Assembly: GCA_903926465.1 (NCBI GenBank)
Contig: CAIYJE010000046.1
Coordinates: forward strand, 1-64,000
Reading direction: 5' to 3'
DNA from: an uncultured Planctomycetales bacterium
GTDB taxonomy: Bacteria; Planctomycetota; Planctomycetia; Isosphaerales; Isosphaeraceae
DNA length: 64,000 nucleotides
Shown here: positions 28,045-37,236 of the stretch, in pieces
Layout of the letters: the number at the start of each line of letters is the position of its first letter
How positions within the stretch are numbered: position 1 is the stretch's first letter
Translations under genes and position numbers: made by a program
Notes under the pieces: model-generated
What the model saw: the letters and a program-made list of their open reading frames with translations, nothing else
Told to the model about the DNA's origin: nothing
Database searches by the model: none

Positions 28045-28396
28045 CATTCCCTCAGCGTGAGTTTTTATCCATGACCGACAAGCTTGATTCTTGGCCTGCG
28101 ATTGCTGGTAATTGACGAATTCATCGTCAAACCAACCTGAGACCTCGAATCTCAGGAGAGGAATGGGGGCGATGGACTGAGTGATAACCAGTCGTCTGCC
28201 GGCCGGCGCTTGCTCTAGTCAATCCTGTCCAGTTCAGTCCATTCTTCACACCCGCTGGTCCTAATCGTGGGTTCAGTCTGCTCGTATTTCAGCAGCGGTT
28301 CACGAATGGGTTGCAGAGAGAAACTACCCCCGGAGATCGCCGGGGGCGGCTGTCCTACACGCGCAAGCAAATCGTGAATCGCAATTGAGAGTTGTT
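28045..28396. other. Intergenic region with three small inverted repeats
   Basis: No gene is supported here. Three inverted repeats stand out: TTGACGA / TCGTCAA (28112-28130, 5-base loop), CCTGAGA / TCTCAGG (28136-28156, 7-base loop) and CCCCCGG / CCGGGGG (28327-28346, 6-base loop). The last lies just downstream of the minus-strand 28397-31549 gene and may be part of its transcript end, although its U-tract is poor. Confidence 0.5.
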
Positions 28397-31300
28397 TCAA
28401 GGACCAAGCTGATTGATGGTTCCATCCAGCTTGTTGGAGATCGGTTGTCCCTCAGCGTTCTTGAGGTCATAGCCCAGTTCGTAGCACCAGGTGGGGGCCA
28501 GGTCGGGGATCTCCAAGGTCACTATTTTGCCGTTGGGGCTCAGCCTAGCGGCCTTGATTTCAAGGGTATGCTCGTTGACGTGGTCCGAGCCGTAATTCTG
28601 GCTCCGCTTGAGACTCCAGACGGTGAACTTGTAGCGGCTAACGTCGCCGGCCGTGGCCGGGTCGAGTGAATCACTAAAGGTCAGGGTCAGCGTTCCTGGG
28701 CGGGCCTGAAGGCCGGTGGGCACATCCACCGGCCCGCCGTTGTACCGGACCCGGTACAGGCCGCCGGCCTTGGTCTGGTTGCCGGCCCAGGCGAACATCC
28801 CGCAGGTATAAAGCTGGCCATCGCTTGCGTTGAATCGACCACGGATCAGGCCGGTGGGAAGTTGAGGGATCGGTAAGGCGACCATCCCGCCCTGCATGTT
28901 CTCACCAACCTTCTCATGAGGTACGGCGAAGATCTTGCCGTAACCGTAAGAGAAGTTCAGCAGCGAACCTTTGAGCGGCTTCCAGGCATCGCTGGTGACC
29001 CACAGCGGTTCGGCCGGCGAGCGATCGAAACTGTTCGTGATCCAGCAGATGGGGGGAGCCATGGCGGAGTCTGAAGTATCGGTGACATTGGTATATCCCC
29101 AGATATTGCCGTGGAAGCTGCCAGGCTTCACCCAGTTGATCCGGTTTTTGGGCAACCAGAACCCTTCCTGGTCGGTCACCATGAAGGTGCCATCAGCATT
29201 CAGGCAAACGCCGTTAGGCGCACGAAAGCCGGTGGCCATGATCTCGGTCGTTTTCCCATCGGCCGAAACCCGCAACACGGTCCCGTGCTGGGGAACCGTG
29301 GCCTTCAGGCCGTGACAGGCCGCCTTGGAGTAATAGAGCCGGCCCTGATCGTCCACCTGAAGCCCCATGGCGAACTCATGGAAATGGGCGGTCACCTGAT
29401 GATCGTTGTTGAAGTTCTCATAGAAGTCAGTGAAGCCGTCGCCATTCAGGTCTCGCAAAATCACGATCTGGTCGCGGCAGGTCACAAAGATCTGGCCGCC
29501 AATCACCTTCACACCCAGCGGCTGAAACAGCCCAGACGCAATCCTTCGCCAGGTGAGCGAGCCCGAATTGCCGTTGAGGCCCTCAACCGTCCAGACATCG
29601 CCATCCCAGGTAGAAACCGCCAGCTTTGCTCCGTTCTCCAGGAAGTCAAACCCGGTCGGCCGCACCAGCGCAAGCCAGGGATTGGTCTCCGGCACCGTAA
29701 ACTCATCAACGGCAAAGGGCTTGCTCGTACCGCCAGAAACGTAAGGCGTGTTGACCGGCTCAGGGAACAGTGGAAGCCCGCCATGGAGCAACGGTTCCAG
29801 ATTCTCGGGCTCGGCGGGCTTGGTATTCTGGGCGTTGGATGCAGCGTCGGTGGCAATCAGCACTGCCAGATTCAGGGGCGTGGCGTTTGCCGGAATCTCC
29901 AGGATCTGGAAGCCATCTTCAGAGACAAGACGTGTGTTCTGTCCTCCCAAAACCTGGGCAGAGATTGGTTCCTTGGCCACCCGCATCCGTAAGGGGGTGG
30001 AAGATCGGCCGATATTCAGTGTTCTTCGCACCAGGGGTTGGGCGTTGGTGTTCCCATCGACGGTTTCCAGGCTCAGTGAGTCCAGAACAGACGCATCCCC
30101 CACGGTGTACCCAAGGATGGCCCGGTTCCCGTTCTGGTACCGGCCCAAGAAATGGGTCCATTCGGCAGGAAGCGGGCCGGTTGGGCGGTTGTCTCGCCCC
30201 AGGATGCGTGGATCGTTAAACTTCCCGGTGGCGGGGTTTGCCCAGCCTGGGCCGGTGGGTGTGGCGGCAATCGGTTGACCGATCGTGTGGGGATGGGTGC
30301 CGTGTGAGCCGTTGAAGTGGATACAGTTCCAGTCAATAAACCCTTCGCCAGCCCAGAGCCCCGCCATTCGCATGGTGTCGTGATCAAACATCCCCCAGAC
30401 GTGCCCTCGGGAGATGCCGCCTGCCCCTGGGTCGAGACGCGTTGCAATGGCCTTGAAGGCGAAGTTGGCGTCGTCCGATCCCATCTGGAGGGTCGCCGAG
30501 ACGGTCGGACCGTAGTCCATGGCCACCCAGGGGTCAACCGAGGCCGGTTCTGGGCCGAGGTTGGTACCTTGGGGCAGTCTGGCGAGGTACGCTTGGTCTG
30601 GGCTGGAGTACTGGCCAAACTTTGACGGTTTCAGATACGTTTCACGCACGTAGTGGATGACGTCATACTTCTGACGGGGCACAAGCCAGTTCTGGTTGGG
30701 CATCTGGCCGTAGCCGTGCGTGAGTGTTTGGTACATCCGGTAAGGGTCGGCCCCGTTTTTGAGCGATTGTTCCCAGAACTTCAGGGATGTAGGCAGCGAG
30801 CCGGGCCGATCGGGCGTGCCGTGGCAGTTGATGCAAACTCGCGCATAAATGGCAGCCCCGCGTTCGAGACTGGCGTGATCGAGCGAGCCGATGAGCGCCG
30901 AGTGATCGAGGTCGAGTTCGTAGGCGGGTAGTTTGGGCTGAAGTTCCGCGGGCGACGGTTGCAGGGCGGCGGCTTTGGCTGGGCCGCCTTCGTTGATCGC
31001 AATCAGGTAACTGGCCAGATCGAGAAACTCCCGGCGATCGGCCAGGGCGTTGGCCAGTCCGGCCGGCATGATCGAGGGTCCACCTACCAAGATCTCCTCA
31101 ATTTCCTCAGCAGAAATCGTGAGGTTACCGTCTGGTTTCTGGGGATCTCGGACTGTGACCTGGCCCGGATCGCGGGCCACCAGCCGCGCGGTGATCAGGC
31201 GACCGTCTTTGGTGGCAACGGTGGCCGTTTCGTACCCGGTACGAATCCTGGCCGATGGCTCCAGAATCGACTCGACAATGCGATCGGCCGTGAGTCCGTC

Positions 31301-31549
31301 GGCCGCTTGGGTCAGTTCGGGCCCAACCTCGCCCCCCTGCCCGGCCACGGCATGGCAGGTGGTACAGGCGAGTGAGGGCCTGTGAAACAATACGGCACCC
31401 CGTTTGGGGTCACCCTGTTCACGGGCTATTCGGGCGAGGGCGGTGCTTCCTTCGCGGGCCAGCGCAGCGGTAAGCCCCGTGGCGTTAGCCTGTTCCTGAG
31501 GTGTGTAGAGCGCCGGCATGAGGGCTAGGATGATGAGACAGGAGGTCAT
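28397..31549 (-). CDS. Secreted di-cytochrome c / DUF6797 / beta-propeller protein
   Basis: A 1050-residue exported protein with a short signal peptide (about 1-22). Two c-type haem sites are present, C62-T-T-C-H66 (HRPSLACTTCHAVAGQGG) and C239-I-N-C-H243 (ARVCINCHGTPDRPG). A DUF6797-like region follows (about 340-520: DPWVAMDYGP, ISRGHVWGMFDHDTMRMAGLW). Next comes a sorbosone-dehydrogenase-like beta-propeller (about 590-920, with NGVCLNADGTFMVTDQEGFW) and a beta-rich C-terminal domain. Such multi-domain proteins are typical of the PVC group and are thought to oxidise carbohydrates with electron transfer through the haems; the substrate is not known. The gene stands alone, without an evident operon. 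Confidence 0.87.
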   Translation of the reverse strand: MTSCLIILALMPALYTPQEQANATGLTAALAREGSTALARIAREQGDPKRGAVLFHRPSLACTTCHAVAGQGGEVGPELTQAADGLTADRIVESILEPSARIRTGYETATVATKDGRLITARLVARDPGQVTVRDPQKPDGNLTISAEEIEEILVGGPSIMPAGLANALADRREFLDLASYLIAINEGGPAKAAALQPSPAELQPKLPAYELDLDHSALIGSLDHASLERGAAIYARVCINCHGTPDRPGSLPTSLKFWEQSLKNGADPYRMYQTLTHGYGQMPNQNWLVPRQKYDVIHYVRETYLKPSKFGQYSSPDQAYLARLPQGTNLGPEPASVDPWVAMDYGPTVSATLQMGSDDANFAFKAIATRLDPGAGGISRGHVWGMFDHDTMRMAGLWAGEGFIDWNCIHFNGSHGTHPHTIGQPIAATPTGPGWANPATGKFNDPRILGRDNRPTGPLPAEWTHFLGRYQNGNRAILGYTVGDASVLDSLSLETVDGNTNAQPLVRRTLNIGRSSTPLRMRVAKEPISAQVLGGQNTRLVSEDGFQILEIPANATPLNLAVLIATDAASNAQNTKPAEPENLEPLLHGGLPLFPEPVNTPYVSGGTSKPFAVDEFTVPETNPWLALVRPTGFDFLENGAKLAVSTWDGDVWTVEGLNGNSGSLTWRRIASGLFQPLGVKVIGGQIFVTCRDQIVILRDLNGDGFTDFYENFNNDHQVTAHFHEFAMGLQVDDQGRLYYSKAACHGLKATVPQHGTVLRVSADGKTTEIMATGFRAPNGVCLNADGTFMVTDQEGFWLPKNRINWVKPGSFHGNIWGYTNVTDTSDSAMAPPICWITNSFDRSPAEPLWVTSDAWKPLKGSLLNFSYGYGKIFAVPHEKVGENMQGGMVALPIPQLPTGLIRGRFNASDGQLYTCGMFAWAGNQTKAGGLYRVRYNGGPVDVPTGLQARPGTLTLTFSDSLDPATAGDVSRYKFTVWSLKRSQNYGSDHVNEHTLEIKAARLSPNGKIVTLEIPDLAPTWCYELGYDLKNAEGQPISNKLDGTINQLGP

Positions 31550-31997
31550 GTTGCTTCGAACCTCTTCGGGCCGTACGGTTCAGGCGGGCGTGGTTGGGCA
31601 AGCTACTATCCTAATCCAAGAACCGGCGCGGGGTCACCTGCCTGTGTCCCTGGCCGCAGTTCACACAGGTCACAAACGCTCAGGCTGGGGCGCAATTGGC
31701 CGTACATGCTGAAACAGCACATCTTATCAAGGGCCCAGACGAAACCGACCACAAGTGGCAGTGACAATGCCACTCCAACCAATTCGGCTAGGATAAACGA
31801 TCCCAGTCGTTGGATTGCTGGCGATTGGGTCTTGGGTACCGCTCACGGTGTCGTTACGCCTGGGGCTTGGATTTTGGCTCAACCGCTGGGCCAAGTCGTT
31901 TGTAACGCAAAGCTAAACCACTATAAGATAGCTCCACTACGCTCACCTGAGTCCCGTTCAGAGCGATCGCCAAGAAAAGAATCGACGAGGGTTTTCA
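31550..31997. other. Divergent intergenic region
   Basis: This 448-bp gap separates the cytochrome/propeller gene and the esterase gene. Apart from the candidate plus-strand promoter at 31900-31927 I see no RNA gene, repeat or supported coding sequence; open frames here have no ribosome-binding site and no recognisable motif. Confidence 0.4.
31900..31927 (+). promoter_or_regulatory. Candidate sigma-70 promoter of the esterase gene
   Basis: TTGTAA (31900-31905) and TATAAG (31922-31927) with a 16-bp spacer lie about 70 bp before the esterase ATG. Both boxes deviate from consensus, so this is a candidate only. Confidence 0.4.
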
Positions 31998-33098
31998 ATG
32001 ATCAAGCCAGGTTTTGTCCTTTTCATCACAGCTCTCGCATGCACCAATGTGGTGGCCGCGCAGTCCGTGCGTAACTTTGATGATCCGGGTTCTCCGCCTT
32101 TCAAGGTCCTGAAAACCGGTGAGAACCCACCGCTCGGTGAAGATGGCAATTTCGTGATCGGGCCAGAGTACGTACCGGCCCCGGAACGTAAGCCTGTTGA
32201 AGGGGTTCCGCAGGGGAAGGTGCAGCAGTTCGATATCGATTCCAAGGAGACCAAGCTCCTGAATCCTGGTATTGCCCGCAAAGAGTTCGGAAAGGTGGAT
32301 CCGACCAATCCGAAAACCTTGATTGTTGAGACTCATAACATTGACTACACACGCAAGATCACGGTCTACATTCCCGCGCAATACCAATCAGGTACGGAAG
32401 CGCCGTTCATGGTGACCCACGACGGTCCCTCGGGAAAACCCGGTCTGGAACTGCCGAACATCCTCGACAATCTGATCGCCCAGAAGCGTATTCCCCCAAT
32501 CATTCTGATCATGATCGCCAACGGTGGGGGCGATGCTCAGGGGCACGAACGCGGCAAAGAATATGACACGATGTCTGGCGTGTTCGCGGAATATATCGAG
32601 ACCGAGGTCCTGCCGCGCGTTGAGAAAAACTTCGACGTCAAGCTGACCAAAAATCCAGACGGTCGTGCGGCCATGGGCAATAGTTCCGGTGGTTCGGCTG
32701 CGCTCATCATGGCCTGGTTTCGCCCTGATCTTTATCATCGCGTGCTGACCACATCTGGCACCTTTGTGAACCAGCAGTGGCCGTTCGATCCCAACATGCC
32801 CGATGGTGCCTGGGGTTTTCATGAAACGCTCATTCCCAGCTGTCCCCCAAAACCGATTCGACTCTTCATCTCTGTCGGTGACCGGGACCTGCTGAATCCC
32901 AACGTCATGCGTGACGGAATGCACGACTGGGTGGAAGCCAATCACCGCATGGCCAAGGTGCTGAAGGCCAAAGGCTATGACTATCAGTACCTCTTCTGTC
33001 GTGGTGCCGGCCACAGCGTAGGCAATGCCCAGGCGCAGTTTCTTCCGCACGCCATCGAATGGGTTTGGAAGGGGTATGGACAGAGTCTGGGCAAGTAG
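31998..33098 (+). CDS. Secreted alpha/beta-hydrolase esterase (esterase D / Fes type)
   Basis: A 366-residue protein with a signal peptide (about 1-21, cleavage near VAA-QS). After a ~90-residue N-terminal part comes a hydrolase domain of the putative esterase/enterochelin-esterase type: YTRKITVYIPAQYQ, MVTHDGPSG, then the nucleophile elbow GNSSGG with Ser229, and a late histidine in RGAGHSVGNA. It probably cleaves an ester outside the cytoplasm; the substrate is unknown. The start is the ATG at 31998. It stands alone and is followed by a strong inverted repeat. Confidence 0.87.
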   Translation: MIKPGFVLFITALACTNVVAAQSVRNFDDPGSPPFKVLKTGENPPLGEDGNFVIGPEYVPAPERKPVEGVPQGKVQQFDIDSKETKLLNPGIARKEFGKVDPTNPKTLIVETHNIDYTRKITVYIPAQYQSGTEAPFMVTHDGPSGKPGLELPNILDNLIAQKRIPPIILIMIANGGGDAQGHERGKEYDTMSGVFAEYIETEVLPRVEKNFDVKLTKNPDGRAAMGNSSGGSAALIMAWFRPDLYHRVLTTSGTFVNQQWPFDPNMPDGAWGFHETLIPSCPPKPIRLFISVGDRDLLNPNVMRDGMHDWVEANHRMAKVLKAKGYDYQYLFCRGAGHSVGNAQAQFLPHAIEWVWKGYGQSLGK

Positions 33099-34059
33099 TC
33101 ACGGTGGCTGAAATCTTTGCTCCAAGCCAGCGCCGATCACCGCCAGTCGGTTTTTCCATGGCGATGGCCGCGCTGGCTTGGTGCACCCCCAGCCCAAGGC
33201 TATCTGCCTAAAAACGGTGGACTTGAACTCGATAAAGGTTTGCCCAAGTTCTTGAATGGCCTTAATTTCACCAGTTCGTTCAGCCTGAAAATTGGTTTCA
33301 TCGGTCGCTTATCCCTGATATTACCCAGGGAACTGCGGCTTTGCTCAAGAGAACCAGGGCGTATGGTAAACGGCTTCGTATGAATCAAGTGGCGATATGG
33401 TCAAAATCTGGATGCGTTTGAATTGCTCGGCCAATTTCCAAACCGACCACCATGGGCACCATCAACAGCCCCGGAATTTTATGCCTGTAAGGTGGGTGCT
33501 TCGGCTTTTGGCAATTGGATCCAGGCCAACTGTAACTCATTGTTGAGACACGAGTTACTGGTCTGATGTCGTCTTGAAGGGGCGTCGAGCTGGCCGGGTT
33601 CGTAAGCTCCTCGTTCGCGCAGCTCAGGCGTGATACGTCTGGACTAATGATCAGGTACTAGGTATATTCAAAAGTACACCAAATGGTGGCCCTGGCTGGG
33701 CTCTCAAATGGGAGCACTCACTCCATCCGGGTCTTGATCACGCCGGTAACATTCGATGCAAATAACCGACGGAGGTCGAACAATGGATTGCCTATGTTTC
33801 CTATCTTGTTTAAATTGCCAAATATTGAGCGGGATACGTGGTTGCGGGAGGGCTCGTTTGAAGGAGCTCTGATTCCCCTTGGCGTTTCTTGGCTTTCACG
33901 GGGAGCTGTTGCGGCTGACCAAGTGTTGGTTCGTGTGGGGCGCCGTGAGACGGAAGTGTTGCAGGGACTGGAAGCCTGATTCGATGCGCCAGGGGGTGGA
34001 CCTACCATCGTCTGGGAGTTTGACTTCTTCGCTGCCTTCTTTGCAGGAACCGTGATTTT
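33099..34059. other. Long intergenic region without a supported gene
   Basis: About 960 bp. Short open frames around 33683-34008 exist on both strands but neither has a motif, a ribosome-binding site or a convincing composition. Base composition is lower in GC than the neighbours. Besides the hairpin at 33122-33181 I found no RNA gene or mobile element. It could hold a decayed gene or small RNAs. Confidence 0.4.
33122..33181. repeat. Long inverted repeat after the esterase gene
   Basis: CCAAGCCAGCGC (33122-33133) is perfectly complementary to GCGCTGGCTTGG (33170-33181), with further partial pairing inside (CACCGCC with GGCGATGG). It starts 24 bp past the esterase stop codon. There is no following T-run, so it is not a classical terminator; it could protect the transcript end or form a small RNA. 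Confidence 0.6.
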
Positions 34060-34662
34060 ATGCTTTCTTTAGGCACGGAAAACTTCACTCTTCAGAGTCA
34101 TCTAAGCCGGCGGCAGGATTCCGCGTTGTGGGCCCGTTTCGTGGCCTTGTATGGCCGGCATGTGGTTCAATGGTGCGTAAGTCATGGGTTACGTGCTTCA
34201 GAAGCGCGTGATGTGGCCGATGATTTGTTAATGCGGTTTTGGCGGTACTCTGATCGGTTTACCTATGATTCCACCAAGCCGTTTCGGATCCATCTCAGAG
34301 AGATTACTCGCCTCGCCTGGACCGACTGGCTGGCGCGTTACAAACCGAAACAGAGTGGGGCAGAGTTTCGTTCGGCCTTGAAACTTCTGCGTGAGGTTTC
34401 GGCCCGGAACGATCTCTGGGCCAGGCTAGAGCGAGCCTTTGATTCCGAGCTATTTCAGGTGGCCATGCGTCAGGTCAAGCCCCGCATAGAGCCGCTGGCC
34501 TGGGAGGCATTCCGGCTTCTGGCGTTGGAGCACCGGACGGGTCTGGAAACGGCCGAACTTCTGGGAATGCAGGAGCATACGGCAATTTGCGATCGAAATA
34601 AGATCCAGCACCTGATTCGCGAGACGGTGAAACAAATTGAAGAGCGTGGCCCTAATTCCTGA
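34060..34662 (+). CDS. ECF-type sigma factor without a linked kinase
   Basis: A 200-residue paralogue of the 9073-9726 sigma factor. It shares the ALWARFVALYGRHVVQWC-like opening, then EARDVADDLLMRFWRYSDRF in sigma2, LAWTDWL, and a sigma4 helix-turn-helix (about 150-190, GLETAELLGMQEHTAICDRN). The sequence DVADDLL replaces the more usual DVTQEAL of region 2. Unlike its paralogue it is followed by a terminator rather than a kinase. It may be controlled by a distant kinase or anti-sigma factor. The upstream gap is long and without a recognisable promoter. Confidence 0.88.
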   Translation: MLSLGTENFTLQSHLSRRQDSALWARFVALYGRHVVQWCVSHGLRASEARDVADDLLMRFWRYSDRFTYDSTKPFRIHLREITRLAWTDWLARYKPKQSGAEFRSALKLLREVSARNDLWARLERAFDSELFQVAMRQVKPRIEPLAWEAFRLLALEHRTGLETAELLGMQEHTAICDRNKIQHLIRETVKQIEERGPNS

Positions 34663-34708
34663 GCACACCGCTAATCGTCCGGGTCATGGCTGTGGGCTGA
34701 ATTGAAAC

Positions 34709-34744
34709 CAAAAAAGCCCCAGCCGAGTTGGCTGGGGCTTTATA
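34709..34744. terminator. Bidirectional Rho-independent terminator
   Basis: The stem AGCCCCAGCC / GGCTGGGGCT with a 5-base loop is flanked by A residues on the left and TTTATA on the right. It lies between the convergent sigma factor gene and the 34785-36533 gene and could serve both. Confidence 0.85.
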
Positions 34745-34784
34745 TTTGGACCTGAGTGCGTGGCTGGACCGTTGAACTACCGTT

Positions 34785-36533
34785 TTACTGGTTCACCTGG
34801 CCCTGAATTCCCTGAACGATTGGTACGAGTCCTTTTTCAAGAACCGGTCCAACCGCACTGGGGAGCACGAAATCGAGACGGTAACCGCTGGGATGGGTCG
34901 CCAGCGAGCCGCCGAAGAGGGCCATTTCGGTGGGCATATCGGCAGGCGGGGCGATGGGATCTCCACCGGCCACGGTGCCCAGAATCTGTCCGATGAAGCG
35001 TACCAACCGCTGGGCGTTCACGGCGAACAGGGCATTGGTTTCTTTGGGGAGCCTGCTCATGAGAGCCTGGTAACCGGGTTTTGTTCCAATTCCGGCCTTC
35101 TCATCTGAGAGTTGGTCGATTTTCTGATGCGCCTCTTCCAGCGACTTGGCCGTGGCCGAGACCAGTTGCTTGCCATCGGAACCGAAATAGGTGGTGGTGG
35201 CACCGTCTTCGCCAACCATAGCCTTGACCATTCCGGCGGCCATGGGGTTGCCAGCTTGGTCACCAAGCATCTTTTCGAAGTCGAATCGCATCGAGGCCTT
35301 GTTGAGGACGAACCCCTTGTAGGTATCGACCTTCTCCTCAAGCGTGGCTTCCTTGATGGCAGGCGATTGAGCCATTGTCTTCATCAATTCAACCATGGCG
35401 CTGGTAGTCTGCTCAACATTCTCGGGAATGGTCAGGGCCAGTACCTCCACGCCACCACCGTAGGTCATGGCGGTGAGGCTTTCTTGCCGACCGAGTTCCA
35501 TCATCGAGTCCAGATATTTCTGGGCTGCGGGGCTGCCGCTGGCGCCGCCAGGGAACGTCGAGCTGGCATTCATTTTCATGAGTCCCTGCATCGACTTGGG
35601 GTCGGTATTCATGTAGCCGTAAACGAGGTAGCCGGGCGGCAACTTGGCGAGCCCATCGGAGTTACCGGTTTTGGCGTTTTTGAGTGAGGCGAGCGCAGGG
35701 GAGTCGGTCTTGAGGGTCAGGAAGGCGCTGAGGTCAAAGGCGGCCTTGTCGAAATCAAAATTGAGGGCCAAGCTTTCAGCCTCTTTGGCGGCGTCAAATA
35801 GTGCACCATAAAGCTGCTTGGCCGCGTTCATCTGGCCCTGCTGCTGCATCTGGTCGCCGGCCTGATCCAGGGCGGCCATGAACTGGGCACGCATGGCCTC
35901 GATCTGGTCACCGTAACGGGCCTGAATGGCGGCCACGTTGATGTAAAAGCCAAGGTCGCCACCAAGAAGCGCCTCACGGAGTTCGGTGGAGAGCTTGCTT
36001 CCCAAGGTGGCTGCGGGCTTGGCGGCAATCCGCTTGACCATGGCGTCGGATTCTTGAGCGAACGCAATGAATCCCTCGCCGTCATAGGCGTAAATGGTAT
36101 CGCCGGTCTTGTTCGTAAACTTCTCAACACCACCACCCACCGCTTCAAGCTTGGGTGCTTCCACGGTTCCCGCCAGACTTTTCAAGACCGATCGGTAATC
36201 TTCGATGGGAATCAGCACCGCAAAGGCCGGCAGCTCGCCATCGGCCTTTGGTAAATCCATCGCAACGGTGAACGGAGATCGGGTGGCTTCGGTCCCAAAT
36301 TGGGCCGTCATCTGGCCGATACTGAGCCTGAGCATCGGGCCAGCCTGGCCGCCCCAGGTGGGGCTCATGGCCGTGAGCATGCCCTCCAGGTCGGCCTGAA
36401 CCTTATCGATACCCCGTAAACTTACAACCACGGCCGCGTCAGCCGGTATCTTTTCAAGCAAGACGGCGCGAGGCTCGGTGGGGGTCTGAGCGACGAGCGC
36501 CGAGAGAATCCACGCACTGACGCATGAAAGCAT
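34785..36533 (-). CDS. Secreted protein of unknown function
   Basis: A 582-residue protein with a signal peptide (MLSCVSAWILSALVAQTP). It is mostly alpha/beta with repeated short motifs such as LEKIPADAAVVVSLRGIDK near the N-terminus and YLVYGYMNTDPKSMQGLMKM in the middle, a style common in planctomycete periplasmic proteins of unknown role. No catalytic motif is seen. The ATG at 36533 is chosen because AGGAG lies about seven bases upstream and the signal peptide begins there; a 37-residue upstream extension is rejected. I assign no function. Confidence 0.8.
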   Translation of the reverse strand: MLSCVSAWILSALVAQTPTEPRAVLLEKIPADAAVVVSLRGIDKVQADLEGMLTAMSPTWGGQAGPMLRLSIGQMTAQFGTEATRSPFTVAMDLPKADGELPAFAVLIPIEDYRSVLKSLAGTVEAPKLEAVGGGVEKFTNKTGDTIYAYDGEGFIAFAQESDAMVKRIAAKPAATLGSKLSTELREALLGGDLGFYINVAAIQARYGDQIEAMRAQFMAALDQAGDQMQQQGQMNAAKQLYGALFDAAKEAESLALNFDFDKAAFDLSAFLTLKTDSPALASLKNAKTGNSDGLAKLPPGYLVYGYMNTDPKSMQGLMKMNASSTFPGGASGSPAAQKYLDSMMELGRQESLTAMTYGGGVEVLALTIPENVEQTTSAMVELMKTMAQSPAIKEATLEEKVDTYKGFVLNKASMRFDFEKMLGDQAGNPMAAGMVKAMVGEDGATTTYFGSDGKQLVSATAKSLEEAHQKIDQLSDEKAGIGTKPGYQALMSRLPKETNALFAVNAQRLVRFIGQILGTVAGGDPIAPPADMPTEMALFGGSLATHPSGYRLDFVLPSAVGPVLEKGLVPIVQGIQGQVNQ

Positions 36534-36927
36534 CTGAAATCTCCTGGTGATTGAGCAAACGGTTGGTGCACGGTTCCAGGCAAGGAACCTGGGCATCCTT
36601 GCGGGCAATACCAACAAGCTAAAGGAGTTGGACAGATGCCACAAGGGAGCCTGGGGGCAGATTCCTTGACGACTTGCATTGGACTTTTCTAGAACGATCG
36701 CAAATTGATTCGGAATGAAGTCGAATTTGGACTCAGGTTAGATCCATTCATTTCACAAAAAAACGAAAAATCAGATCTGATACCAAAGATCGGCACGTGG
36801 AGAAATGCCGAGATCTCGTGATGAGTTTAAATTGCAAGCGAGCAGTATTGAGCGCCCTGGCGAAAGCCTCGACGGCGGTTCAAAAGACGGGACCAACTCG
36901 GTCGGCCCAGGGATTTTTTTTGACGGA
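36534..36927. other. Intergenic region
   Basis: About 390 bp of relatively AT-rich sequence between two minus-strand genes; it must hold the promoter of the 34785-36533 gene. No gene, RNA or clear hairpin is recognised. Confidence 0.35.
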
Positions 36928-37236
36928 TCAGTGGTTACTAGTTGCAAGCTCTGCTTGCGGCTGCCAGCGGGTTCTACCACGGCTATTCCTCACCAGTTCC
37001 AAGCCAAGCAAATTGCCAGCCTGTTCAGAAAGGGTGACAAGGATCCGGTCTGGGTACTCACGCACCTGAATCCAACCTGCAATATCCATAATTGCCAGAT
37101 CGTCCTTCACGGATTCTGGATCTCTGGTAAGGAGTGAGGCCAGATCCTCGGGTTGATGCCAGGCTCTGGTACTGGTTGCAATCGCCCGAATGAGCGAGTC
37201 CTGGTTTGCCGGGAGTGGTTCCAGCGAACGATGCAT
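36928..37236 (-). CDS. Small winged-helix-like protein
   Basis: A 102-residue protein. The segment PEDLASLLTRDPESVKDDLAIMD followed by GWIQVREYPDRILVTLSEQAG resembles a winged helix-turn-helix: recognition-helix region, then a two-strand wing. Its end is basic (NSRGRTRWQ). An ATG at 37236 is preceded by GAGG about nine bases upstream. It may be a small DNA-binding regulator. No close family is named with confidence; codon usage and the regular helical pattern are the reasons to keep it. Confidence 0.55.
   Translation of the reverse strand: MHRSLEPLPANQDSLIRAIATSTRAWHQPEDLASLLTRDPESVKDDLAIMDIAGWIQVREYPDRILVTLSEQAGNLLGLELVRNSRGRTRWQPQAELATSNH

Noticed and set aside
33683-34008. Open frames on both strands in the gap before the orphan sigma factor
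   Set aside because: Neither has a motif, ribosome-binding site or protein-like composition.
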